This document shows, piece after piece, positions 50,001-58,500 of a DNA stretch of 64,000 nt. Position 1 is the first letter of the stretch; the number at the start of each line of letters is the position of its first letter. The stretch spans positions 74,658,400 through 74,722,399 of the forward strand of contig OZ007569.1 in the NCBI GenBank assembly GCA_963931925.1, in the 5' to 3' direction. A program made the position numbers and the translations under genes. The DNA is from Onchidella celtica. Lineage: Eukaryota; Mollusca; Gastropoda; Systellommatophora; Onchidiidae. The notes below the pieces were generated by a model. The model made no database searches and was not told where the DNA came from. It worked only from the letters and a program-made list of their open reading frames with translations.

Positions 50001-53000
50001 CAGTGAATGCCCTAATACACAAATATTCACTTATCTTAAGACATACTTGTGGTAATACTGCTTCTTGCCTCAAGTGCCGCAAGAAGCAAACATAATGTTG
50101 ATCATAAATACTTGTTAATCAAAAGGGAGTAACTACACTTACTTTACACATTTCATTTCCTGTTTGTCAGTTTGTTACCTAAATTAAAGAAATGTCACTA
50201 TCATTTGAAATTCTGAAGCATCTACACACTCCATCCTCAGATCAAAGTAAACAATCGCCACTTCTGTGATTTTAATCATCGATTACCCAAGGAGAGTGTG
50301 CAGTATATCTACATTGAAGGAGATGTCACAATCAATTTCATTCAGTTCCGTGGAGGCAGTCATGTGAGTTTTTATCATATTTCTGATCATAAAATTCTTG
50401 CTAGGGCTCTCTAATGATAGAGGGGTTGCTAAATTGTGAGACTGACAAAATATTTGACAAAATAACCCACCCAAAACACAGAAAATTTGTGGATCTCAGC
50501 AATGCTTGGCACAAAGTTAAAATGTGGCAAAAAAAAAAGAAGAATTTTGACACTTTTTGACTTATACTGTGAGACTATATGTCAGCATACATGATGTGGT
50601 TCTTACCCGTGCCATCCATCAACTGGAAATATATATTGTGAATAAAGTACACAATGAGCAACATATTTAGGGATAACATTTGATATATTTTCTTAGAAGA
50701 CTCGTAAACAAGGTAAACAAGAAGAGTTAAGACATTGAGTCCTGTCATGCCATCGAATGCTCATTGGTTATAGATGTTATGATTTTGTGAAAAAAAGGTG
50801 GTATGAAATTTGTAAACTAACGCATGCGGTGCATTTTAAATTCTCTTTTCTGCAGTTCCCACAACCAGCCTTTCCACCTGCACCATCAGTAAGTAAAAGA
50901 TACTTTGTATTTCTCAATAATCTAAATTGTAAAAAATTAAAACTGGGAAATGTGACAACAGCCTCTGAGAAAAAGGACTAAGAAAAGTTTAAAAACAGTT
51001 AACAAATTCAAACAAATATTTAGAGAACATGAAGACACTCTCGAGCCAAAATGCTATAACTTGTAACAATAAGGAATGGTTTAGTTAGGGTTTGCATTCA
51101 ATTTCTTTTCATCTCTTGAGTCTCTTTGTGACATGAAAACTCTTTATGTACTACATGTAAAATTGAGTCTTTAAATACCAGAAAACTATTCAGTGCCTTT
51201 AATGAAATGAAAAAAAGCACCAATATCCTATTGTTGGCATTCGGTTTTGCTATCCTTCATTACTTTCAATCCTAACCAGATGTGCAAGCAACAAGAGAGG
51301 GTGTTGCTTCTATTCTTGTCTAGGTAACTATCATGGTCATGAAAATTAAAGATTTGCTGAAACAAATTAATAACACTTACACTCAGAATGTGTCAAGCAG
51401 GGCATAACCCATGAGTATAACAACATTTAACTGAATTTTATTCCAAATTCTTATTTTTCACAGTTTCCACAACCAGGCTACCCACCCGCACCATCAGTGA
51501 GTAACTTTCGTCTTTATCTTAAAGTTGTTGCAGTGAAAATGGCCACGGATTGCTGAGAAAGAAAGCAGAAAACATTTCATAGCTCAAAATACGTTTAACC
51601 CTCATCCTGCATTGAGTGAACTCGTCCACGTAACTCCTCGTGTGGGGATAGCCAATGACTAGTCAGCCAATCATTCGCATGTGGCCGCTAACCTCGGTGG
51701 TTGGGTCAGTCATGTCATTTTGAACGCGTTTTGTATTTTCTTTAGCATGCAATAACAAAAATATACTGGATAAATCACAGGTGATCCCTCTAATATTTGG
51801 ATAAAGTACTTTTGATGAGCTACAATAACTTTTATTATTGAATAGAAGCTCATAATAAAGAATGTTCTGCATTCCATTTCAAACAGGGTTCTGTGCTTTT
51901 TTTGTCCCTAATTTAGGCCATAAGGTGAACAAATTTTTTTTAAGCTAGGCTTAAAGTACTAACTAAATTTATCATAACAATGCCTTCTTCCTCCTCCACT
52001 ATTTTTAGGCACGACCTCCGTTATTTCTGTTTTCTAATCACAACCTTCTTGATGACTTTGGCAAGAGGTTTTGTTTCCCACCTTACGCAGTGCATATGTA
52101 CTTTAGTGTGGTTTAACCAAGCAAACAGAACATCTTTGTAGAAAACACAGATAATCTGGTACAATTTTCTTGACTCAAAACCTTTTCTCATATGGGGGTC
52201 TGTTGGGCAAGTTTTGCACATTATTAATATTTAGTACAAGTAGTTTTTGTATTAGCTTTTTTCAACATTTAATTTTTAATTTGCTTTTTAAAATTTTATT
52301 ATTTTGTGCTCACTCTCAACAGTATCCAACAGGCCAGAGCTTTCCACCAGCTCCATCAGTAAGTTGCTGTTTCTCAAATTCTATCCTTCAGAATTCGATG
52401 TTGCTAAATTATCACATTTCCATTGAATACAAGAACATTTATATTCATTTCAACAGAGTGGCAACTGAAAGGAGTGATTTGAACACTGTATCAATGGAGT
52501 GGCCCATTCAAATGTAAATTTAGAGATTGAAATTGTAAATAACCACAGTGATATTCTCCGGTTCAAGCTTCTTCCTGAGATGGCTAGCCTAAAAACATAT
52601 AGTTTTTTTAAACTTAATGCCGAGAGCTGTATTTAGTTATAGACATCACAAGTATCAACTAACTTTATCACAAATTTTTATCCACAAGTGTCATAATAAA
52701 GCCACAGTCTGTCCTATAAATAACAATGGCATGCCTTTCTCTGTTACCTACTCACGTAGCACTGACAACCACGATATAACTTCGACTCAGACTTTCAACT
52801 GTTTAATGTCATTGTTTGCAGTATCCCCCAGTAGCAAGTTATCCTGGAGGGGCTGTACCTGGTGGTCCTATTTACAACCCAGTAAGTATTATATTATGCA
52901 TATATCAAAAGTGATGTCTCCTAAATGCCATGTCGCTGTGTTCTGTGATCAAGTTCATATCTTAAAATTATTTTGAACATTTCTGTGATTATTAGCTTAC

Positions 53001-56000
53001 TCAGTGCCACAGGTGCAACCAGAGCCAATCTCATAAGAAGCCCAAAATTTTTGTTATATTTTGGTGCAGCTAAATATTTTGCGCTATATGGAATGTTCGC
53101 TGATGTTAGAATTGAAATTCAACAGTGAAATGATACTTTTCTTGTTGGCTTTTTTTTTTGTTGAATTAAAGTTTAATTTTGGATAAAAAGTATCACACTT
53201 TAAGCAAGTACTATTCTTCAGGGTTGTGTCTTAGCCCCAACTCTGTTCAGCATCATGTTCTCTGCAATGCTACAAGAAGCCTTTAGCTCTCCTCCTCAAG
53301 GGGTAAGCATCAAGTACTGAACTGATGGCAGTCTATTCAACCTCAGGAGACTTCAGGCAAAAACCAAAACCAAAAGTACTCAAGCCTGTGACCTACTATT
53401 TGCTGATGATTGTGCACTTCTGGCACACGATGAGGATAGCATGCAAAACTGTGTTGATAAGTTCTCTAGTGCCTGTGACAACTTTGGCCTCACAATAAGC
53501 ACAAAGAAGACGGAAGTGCTCCATCAGCCTACTCCAGACGACAAGTATCCTGTGACCCCAAATATCAAAGTCCATGGCAGTCTTCTGAAGGTGTCGGAGA
53601 ACTTCACCTATCTTGGCAGTACACTGTCTTCCACGGCTCGTGTTGATACTGAAATTCCCTCAAGAATCAGCAAAGCCAGCTCTGCATTTGGCAGGCTTCG
53701 AAAGAGAGTGTGGGATGTTGCCGGCATTCGCACAGACACTAAGCTGAAAGTGTACAATGCTGTGGTCCTTCCCACCCTACTCTATGGGGCTGAAACCTGG
53801 ACAGTGTACCAATCGCATGCCAGAAAACTAAATCACTTTCATCTGGCCTGCCTTAGAAAGATCCTAAGGATCAAATGGCAGGATAAAATTCCAGACACTG
53901 AGGTCCTCAATCGTGCCAAGGAATTGAGCATCTTCTGCCACCTGAAAAAAATTCAGCTACGTTGGGCAGGACATGTTGTCAGAATGCCCGACTCCAGACT
54001 CCCTAAGCAAATCTTCTTCTCTGAGCTCTCCAATGGAACGAGGAATGTTGGGGCCCCAAAGAGACGTTACAAAGACACTCTCAAGCAATCACTGAAGGCC
54101 TTTGCCATTGATGTGAGTGAGTGGGAAAAGCTCTCGCTTGATCGAGCAAATTGGAGGGCGGCCCTTACCAGAGGCAGCAAAGCATGGGAAGCTGACAGAG
54201 TCCAGCAGGCTATCAAAAAAAGAGAACGGCGCAAGAAAAGGCCCAGTGGTACTGAACCAACGGAGCACTCTTGTCACTTATGCGGAAGGGTCTTCAGGGC
54301 AAAAATAGGACTTATCAGTCACATGAGAAGCCATAAGTCATGAAAGAACAGTCTTTCCATTCTGTCCTCTGTGTCCTTTAGTTCTCTTTATTGTCCATGT
54401 GTTGAAATTCTCAATAATTTCTGTTCTTTATTCCTCTGGTGTTGTTAAGGTCATCATCATACCTGATGGACGAACTATTATTATTATTCTTGGATTAAGA
54501 TTTAGGTCTCTGTTTATGTAGTTATTTGTTGTATTTACAAAATCAACTGATTACAGCAACCTTTCTATGAGTCGGCAGCTCCATACTCAGCTATCTCTGA
54601 TTTTCTGTTCAGTTACTCATGTTATACAATAGTTTCCTCACAGATTCCTGAATTCTTCATCCTGTGGTTCAGGCATGCCTGCACTATTGTCACTGTCTAA
54701 GTTATCCAACTGTTTGAACTGCAATATCCACCCTGGCCTCATGCACCACCTGACATCTTTCAAATCTAAGTTAAAATATTATTGTTAAACAACAAGTTGC
54801 ATTACACAAAGTCCTGTGTCAGGAACAATCAAGAATGAAACTTTGCAATAATTTCCGATTGAATCAAAAATGAAAGAAATGAAACAAGCATATTTTGGGA
54901 GTTAATATTTATGGTTTTATGTTATTTTTAAAAAATAATCTTTCAGAGCTAATAGTCCAAGTTATTGGAGAAGACATGCAATCTTTTGAATCTGAATGGT
55001 CATGAACTGTTTCTGCTCCTCCCTTCCACACACACGGTACACACAAAGTGCAAATGAGTGCTGAATTTGGTGGTATGAAATGATGATGACAGCAGGGATG
55101 TACAATTTTGTGAATTGATGGCTGAATGAGATTGGCCATGGAATAAATCATGAGATCTCTGAGAAGCTAATTTAGATGTGGAAATAAGCGAGCCTTTGTC
55201 TCATATACTGTGAGCTCAGCAAACTGATGTTATGAATACAATAATTCGTCCACATAATCAGTTACCAGGAGTAACAATGGCAAACTGAATTAATAATCCA
55301 GTTACTGTGACAAAATCTTATTGTGCATTTGACTATTCTTTCAGCCTGTGCCTTTTACTACTGACATCCAAGGAGGAATGTACCCAGGAAAGATCATCTA
55401 CATCTCTGGGACTCCCCATCCAAATCCAAGCAGGTCAGTATATGTAATTTTTTCTCCAACCCCTTGAGTGCTATATAATATTTTTTACTTTGATGTATTC
55501 TGAACAGCACATTTTCACTGCAGTAATTGGGATGTATGGCATCATCCAGGGTGCTGTGAAGTGGGTACTCAAACATGACCAAACATAAATTGAAATTATT
55601 CCTTCAGGGCAGCATTTCCCAGACCCTGGATCTCATCAGTGATTTCGAAGTAAATTTTCACAGAGTTTAGAGAGTTTGCTATCCTTTGTTTAGCATGTCA
55701 TGAATTTTTGTTAGTGTGCCAGATATGACAAAAAGTATTATTTGTATTGTGCAGTTATTCGGGCTCTCTAATATTGCTATACTGCCATGTTCCTGCAACT
55801 GTTCCGGGCCTTCATCGTATGCATTTCTTGCTTGTGCATATGGAGGTACATGTAGTTTCCAAATTATAATTGTTTTGTATGTTCTAGTTAGTTTCCCTCC
55901 TTACTTGCGTCATTTGTGTGTATTTTGAAAGTGTGGAATTTATGGCGTGTAAATTTTTGAGATTTGCTTGTTTTGTCCCCTGTTGCACTTGGCATTTGAG

Positions 56001-57848
56001 TGGAAAGCTGTGTGGCAGACAAGTGGTTAATAATTAGTTCTGTTATTCCGGAAACGGAAAGAGTTGTCAGCCAAGAAATAAAACGAAAGTGCCATCTTTT
56101 TCTTCCACTGTGTTGGTAAAGAAACTTTGCACTTTCATTCTTTGAGGTTCTTCATGTGAAATCATGCCACACCAAGAAGCCCTTGCTATTGTAGAAGCAG
56201 TGAAATCCTCAGTAATTGATATGATATACAGTACATGGAGATGGTTTCACTCATAACACTGACATGATGTCTTGGTGAATGTAACAAAATTTATCTGATT
56301 TGTATTGAATTAATTGACTGACCAAGTTAAACATGAAATATTTTGAGGACAGATGAAGGCTTTGGTAAAAAAAGTCAGTTATGGGAGAAAACTTTGAGAA
56401 GTGTTGGCTGAGGGCCCCATGCACACTGTGACAGCTTAAAAATACACAGACATGTGAAAACACAAAGTATCTGCCTTCATATATTCTCATTTTGGCAGTT
56501 TCATTTCATTAAAAATTATGTACATTGTATTAAAAGATTTATCCATTCAGTCTTTCTATTTATGTCTTTAAAACAGATTTACAGTCAATCTGGCTTGTGG
56601 TCCATATGACTCTGCTGATTTTGGACTTCACTTTGATGCTCGGTTCAATTATGGAAGTGACAGAAACCAAGTTATTCGGACTCACAAGCAAAATGGAAGC
56701 TATGGAAGTGAAGAAAAACAAATAAATTACTTCCCCTTCTATTCCAATGCAAACTTTGAGATCATGATTCTGGCAGAAGCTAACTCTTTCAAGGTAATTC
56801 TATGAGCAAAGAAACTAGTTTCTAAAAATGTTATGGAGAAAGCGTTGAAAGAAAACTAGTGAAGAACTCTTTTTCTGTAAGAAATTTGTTTGTTGAAACT
56901 GTTTTTTGTTAAAGTTTGTTACCCAGGCAGCAACTCTACAGAAATCCAACAAGTAGAGGTTTACACACAGGAATGATGTATTCCTATGTAGATCCACTGG
57001 TTACGACATCGTGCCAGAGTTGACCTGACTGATGTAGGGCACCCGCCCTATGGTAATCCTACCAGCCTTTCTGAAATCTACATTGGATTAACGTCGGGTT
57101 GCTGGCTGGGAGAATCAAAATCAAAATCAATTATTTCTTTTAGGTAACCTAAATCATCTTTGCACTGCTTCATTATCCTGATGGTCATTGACATTAAAAT
57201 CTATGAATTTGACCTATGCTGGGCATTGGAAAGAGGAGAACGAGATAAGTTGGCCTAGGGGAAATAGCTGAGGGGGTGGAAGATTCCGAGAGGGATAGGT
57301 TCAGTAGACTTCAAGAACAGCTGACAATGCAGAATTCAGTGGTTGAGAATTCTGTGATATGAAAGACTTCAGTTGTGTCCGATCCCCAGGATAGTTCCCA
57401 CAGGCAGCTGTACATTCATTTACTTGTTTAACTGCATATTTTCAGTTATCTTTTTATTAACCTAGTTCTTCACTTTGAATATACCTTCACGTATCTACGT
57501 CTGAACATGTACAAACTCTATAGGCATCTATTTATTTATTAAAATTTAATTTCTTTATTTAGTGATCTCTTATCATTGAGTCATGCACAGAATGAATGCT
57601 CCAAATCGCATTTCAATCTGAGCCCTTAACAAAAAGAAAGAAAGAAAAAAAAGGTTCAGTAGATTTAGTAAACTGATGAATTATAATTGCTATGATCAGT
57701 TTCAATACATTTATAATTCCATATGTTTCAGATTGCTGTGAACAACCAGCACTTCACTGAATTTTACTACCGCATTCAGCCCATGCAAAGAATAACTCAT
57801 CTGATGGTTCTTGGGGATGTAAGACTCAGTCAAGTGCGCTTTCAGTAA
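38034..57848 (+). CDS. Tandem-repeat (two-CRD) galectin, gene span
   Basis: Eleven coding exons join in phase to 337 codons plus stop: 38034-38045 (tentative), 48702-48793, 49353-49554, 50241-50363, 50856-50888, 51464-51496, 52323-52358, 52822-52881, 55345-55433, 56577-56793 and 57732-57848. CRD1 spans residues 5-143, a Pro-rich linker 144-197 and CRD2 198-337. Galectins bind beta-galactosides outside and inside cells, lack a signal peptide (none seen here) and crosslink glycans when they have two CRDs; in molluscs they serve in immune recognition. CRD1 keeps H, N and R (LHFNPRF), N (VVRN), W and E (WGAEE) but has T at the usual R after EE. CRD2 has D for N (LHFDARF), T for N (VIRT), Y for W (SYGSEE) and K for the final R, so its specificity probably differs. 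Introns host an LTR element and a LINE fragment. Confidence 0.88.
38153..38568. repeat. Inverted multi-copy motif flanking telomere-like repeats
   Basis: TATGACATTTGGAGCACTA-type motifs lie on plus at 38153-38170, 38227-38245 and 38268-38283, and inverted at 38466-38486, 38508-38528 and 38550-38568. Between them, 38319-38349 is a run of TTAGGG-type repeats. Confidence 0.7.
39061..39422. repeat. Duplicated palindromic repeat
   Basis: A 70-bp unit at 39061-39130 recurs at 39305-39374, both including CAAGGCATG, AACTAACGCCAGCGTTA and CATTGACCAATCAGAAGCTG. It is directly followed by a 48-bp imperfect palindrome (39375-39422) built from the same AAGGTATGCCTTG and AACGCT words. Confidence 0.7.
41010..41524. 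repeat. 29-bp minisatellite, left part
   Basis: About 17.8 tandem copies of a 29-bp unit (TCATTTCAGCTTAATTGATT + CCATTCCAC). One copy has T to C near 41332. The array is interrupted by the retroelement at 41525. Confidence 0.97.
41525..42138 (-). repeat. 3' LTR of the Gmr1-like element
   Basis: 614 bp, near-identical to the 5' LTR. The adjoining internal bases on minus (TTGGGGAGTTG) are a short purine-rich tract, the likely plus-strand primer. Confidence 0.95.
42139..42909 (-). other. 3' untranslated region of the Gmr1-like element
   Basis: About 770 bp between the end of RNase H and the 3' LTR without an ORF. There is no env-like gene. Confidence 0.6.
42910..43637 (-). pseudogene. RT end and RNase H, last domain of pol
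   Basis: Restarts after the 28-bp duplication with the RT thumb (FVGHLV, KKEVKAFLGLVGYYHEFIPN), then RNase H: ATDASDRGLG, SERECLAIVWAVKKF and QTDHRSLEF. A one-base loss near 43038 stops this ORF; in the next frame the domain ends normally with a TAA at 42912-42910. Nothing resembling integrase follows, so RNase H is the 3'-most domain. Confidence 0.85.
43582..44781 (-). pseudogene. Integrase C-terminus and reverse transcriptase segment
   Basis: Starts in the integrase C-terminal domain (LLVQWKGPYKVVSVVGVNDY, HANLLKRYI), passes a variable acidic spacer, then enters the RT: RQRPYPVPY, ASPIVVVKKKDGSNRVCIDY, FSRIDLSKGYWQV, FIRMPFGMMNSG and the catalytic YVDD (codons at 43740-43729). The frame is lost near 43620 because of a 28-bp tandem duplication. 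All core RT motifs are present. Confidence 0.9.
44871..45410 (-). pseudogene. Integrase catalytic core, frame-shifted segment
   Basis: Continues the integrase in another frame from YATRYPEATPLKKID. It has the second catalytic Asp in LSDQGTQF and the Glu in GLVEGFNG, 35 residues apart, as expected for a D,D35E enzyme. Another frameshift near 44890 ends it, and a TAG at about 44837 interrupts the next stretch before the C-terminal domain. Confidence 0.85.
45214..47475 (-). CDS. Gag-protease-integrase N-terminal ORF
   Basis: The first 698 or so codons are meaningful. Residues 30-90 are a repetitive Glu/Arg coiled coil (AERQAREKE units). Residues 105-275 are gag. Zinc knuckles lie at 301-314 and 326-339 (both CX2CX4HX4C). 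The protease DTG is at 426-428. The integrase zinc-binding domain follows directly (H610, H617, C647, C650), then the first catalytic Asp at 680 in RVAVDLVGPI. A frameshift near 45400 diverts the frame soon after GGHRYILV, so the last 55 codons are read out of frame. Protease runs into integrase with no RT between, which sets the Gmr1-like order. The ATG at 47475 is the first in frame. Confidence 0.88.
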   Translation of the reverse strand: MSEVIGRLSQEADAMELTGQERRDYLREGLERERQLEAQRQEKEAERQAREKEAQRQEKEAERQAREKEAERQAREKEMNHELEMEKIRQQRGGNDSAQKTDDHASSKRPKLPAFQDKKDDLDSWLLRFERFAETAEWPRSTWTTSLSALLTGRALECFCRLPIDEAKDYDKVKEALQKRYNLSEDGYRLMFRQGKPEDGEDVGMFLTRIKTYLERWIKLSKTEETYEGVRDQFVREQFMDACPPDLATHVRERKPKTLQDIADSAEAYLVARNRTLSGSARLQSRPVRQRPNGDRSPQVCHRCQRPGHKATECRAKLNDKGELKCYLCGKPGHVRRMCPAQKDMGRGKPNKAAAAVVIAADESSRQDVTTADTSINVQAVMKDGKLQLAVPVTCGGCSDGRTVEKLKLPVMKGLIGNRAVDVLRDTGCEGVVVRRALVDDGQLTGGKKLIARIDNSLLAAEEAVIDVKTPYLAGKVTALCLPETICDLVVGNVDGAKDPYDPDTEVMVGAVTTRAQEKRKDQSASLKVPRAERHAGVDREELIRLQEEDEVIRKLEQKKIPTNRGNKSVHFEKHGGVLYRIYKDLRQATVIRQVVLPEKLREYVLSVAHDSIVGGHLGVKKTKDRVMSNFYWPGIEGDVARYCRSCDICQRTVNKGATPKVHLQSMPVVDVPFRRVAVDLVGPIDPPSEGGHRYILVYILRYSLPRSHTLEEDRRRNGSRSLSEHLQPFGCARRDLVGPRDPVYVRCHEGNE
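47563..47580 (-). promoter_or_regulatory. Primer-binding site, tRNA-Pro type
   Basis: On minus, TGGGGGCTCGTCCGGGAT begins three bases after the 5' LTR. I recall the same 18 bases as the tRNA-Pro primer site of murine leukaemia virus, so tRNA-Pro is the expected primer. Confidence 0.85.
47584..48197 (-). repeat. 5' LTR of the Gmr1-like element
   Basis: 614 bp, TG...CA ends. On reading both LTRs I found one difference: ACGACGAAAACGGG here against ACGACAAAAACGGG in the other. Confidence 0.95.
48198..48641. repeat. 29-bp minisatellite, right part
   Basis: The array resumes after the retroelement. One unit lacks 3 bp (near 48365) and one has A to T near 48441. Removing the duplicated ATTCC, left and right parts total 954 bp, or 33 units of 29 minus that 3-bp gap. 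The array ends 60 bp before galectin exon 48702. Confidence 0.97.
48702..48793 (+). CDS. Galectin exon, start of CRD1
   Basis: Acceptor TATATCTCCAG, donor CAG|GTAAAA. Encodes IVLPYSGRIPGGIHNGTD and VVINGRPHPNFS plus two bases of Arg, the first strands of a galectin fold (IPGG motif). Confidence 0.85.
49353..49554 (+). CDS. Galectin exon, CRD1 sugar-binding core
   Basis: Acceptor TGTCTGTAG, donor AAA|GTAAAG. It completes Arg and encodes FSINL, LHFNPRFD, VVRN, WGAEE, then PFRRGHNFDIHVKV. The binding-site residues H, N, R, V, N, W and E are all in this exon, as in vertebrate galectins. Confidence 0.95.
50241..50363 (+). CDS. Galectin exon, end of CRD1
   Basis: Acceptor CATCCTCAG, donor CAT|GTGAGT, 41 codons: IKVNNRHFCDFNHRLP, then VQYIYIEGDVTINFIQF and GGSH. 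This matches the last strands of a galectin CRD. Confidence 0.93.
50856..50888 (+). CDS. Galectin linker exon 1 (33 bp)
   Basis: Phase 0-0 exon between TTTTCTGCAG and GTAAGT, encoding FPQPAFPPAPS. It is a close duplicate of the exon at 51464. Confidence 0.8.
51464..51496 (+). CDS. Galectin linker exon 2 (33 bp)
   Basis: Phase 0-0 exon between TTTTTCACAG and GTGAGT, encoding FPQPGYPPAPS, 9 of 11 residues the same as linker exon 1. Confidence 0.8.
52323..52358 (+). CDS. Galectin linker exon 3 (36 bp)
   Basis: Phase 0-0 exon between CTCTCAACAG and GTAAGT, encoding YPTGQSFPPAPS and sharing the PPAPS end with the two exons before it. Confidence 0.8.
52822..52881 (+). CDS. Galectin linker exon 4 (60 bp)
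   Basis: Phase 0-0 exon between TTGTTTGCAG and GTAAGT, encoding YPPVASYPGGAVPGGPIYNP. Its YNP end corresponds to the INQNP-type end (QNP) of the microexon at 63489-63500 in the neighbouring galectin gene. Confidence 0.8.
53219..54343 (+). pseudogene. LINE reverse transcriptase C-terminal part with C2H2 finger
   Basis: The reading frame gives RT motifs QGCVLAPTLF and LLFADDCALLAH, then the thumb region (LGSTLSS, LPTLLYGAETW, LRKILRIKWQDKIPDTEVL, LRWAGHVVRM) and a C-terminal zinc finger C-x2-C...H-x3-H (CHLCGRVF...SHMRSH). One in-frame TGA at 53318-53320 breaks it, and the N-terminal endonuclease and RT palm start are missing. From 53441 a 300-codon stretch is open. This RT plus C2H2 layout is common in LINEs of marine invertebrates; the clade is not assigned. 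Confidence 0.85.
53219..54490 (+). mobile_element. 5'-truncated LINE in a galectin intron
   Basis: The 3' part of a non-LTR retrotransposon lies in sense orientation between galectin exons at 52822 and 55345. It begins abruptly inside the RT domain at QGCVLAPTLF, continues through the catalytic FADD and ends after the ORF with an (ATT)n tail near 54476-54489. Truncation at the 5' end is the usual result of incomplete target-primed reverse transcription. Confidence 0.85.
55345..55433 (+). CDS. Galectin exon, start of CRD2
   Basis: Acceptor TTCTTTCAG, donor CAG|GTCAGT. Encodes PVPFTTDIQGGMYPGK and IIYISGTPHPNPS plus two bases of Arg. Phase and length match the CRD1 exon at 48702. Confidence 0.93.
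56577..56793 (+). CDS. Galectin exon, CRD2 core
   Basis: Acceptor TTTAAAACAG, donor AAG|GTAATT. Encodes FTVNLACG, FGLHFDARFNYG, QVIRTH, SYGSEEK and NFEIMILAE. The canonical N, N and W of the galactose site are D, T and Y here. Confidence 0.94.
56970..57110 (+). repeat. Dispersed repeat copy A in a galectin intron
   Basis: It shares GTAGATCC(A)CTGGTTACGA, GATGTAG...CACCCGCCCT, TAATCCTA and TGGATTAACGT...GCTGG with copy B at 61974-62128. It is followed by CAAAATCAAAATCAA, a possible SINE-type tail. No clear tRNA promoter boxes were seen. Confidence 0.55.
57732..57848 (+). CDS. Galectin last coding exon
   Basis: Acceptor TATGTTTCAG, stop TAA at 57846-57848. Encodes IAVNNQHFTEFYYRI, then HLMVLGDVRLSQVRFQ, the closing strands of CRD2. 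Confidence 0.94.
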   Translation: MAVNNQHFTEFYYRIQPMQRITHLMVLGDVRLSQVRFQ

Positions 57849-58494
57849 TTTTTAACATCGTCTGCTGTCATGGAGGAGCAGAATAGAAGAAAAACCCAGA
57901 CTTCACTCCTTTTTCCAAAGATTGTTGCTATTTGTCATTTAAATATATATACTTATGAAATAGATTGAGTAACTTTGATGTACACTTTCTGTACGATAAA
58001 TATAAGAAGGAGTAACTTGTCTATGAGTGGCAATGGGAAGGTTTGTACATGTCTGAGAAACCACGAAAAGCTTCCGAAGAATATTATTTTATGGCATTGC
58101 TGCACAATTGCCTGTTTGGGGTTTTAAACTGGATGTGGTCATAATTGTATTCTAGTTCAGTGAATTTCATTTAGCAGACATGTTTTCATGACAGATGCTT
58201 GATAATACATACATCATTCTGATCTATTTCTCTTTGTCTATCTGACACCATGGTTTAATGTCTCTCTCTTCTACATTTTCTTTGTCTGCATCATTTCTTT
58301 TTGTCTTCTGTTTTAAATGAGATAGCCTGCATGGGCGTTTTTACAATAATATTATGCGAGAAGTAAACAGAATGAGGACATCAGGCAGGAAGGATTATAA
58401 GATCATGTGATCGTGATTGCTCCTTTCTTCAGTTTAAGGAAGCGGGAGTAATTGAGAAACAAATCAGGCTCAACAAACTCAAAGGGACAGACTG

Positions 58495-58500
58495 AATAAA
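58495..58500 (+). terminator. Candidate poly(A) signal of the plus-strand galectin
   Basis: AATAAA about 650 nt after the stop codon. It is a plausible signal but not unique in this AT-rich DNA. Confidence 0.3.

Noticed and set aside
54550..54610. Additional galectin linker exon after ATTACAG
   Set aside because: No donor follows in a usable frame, and the segment lacks the PPAPS-type pattern.
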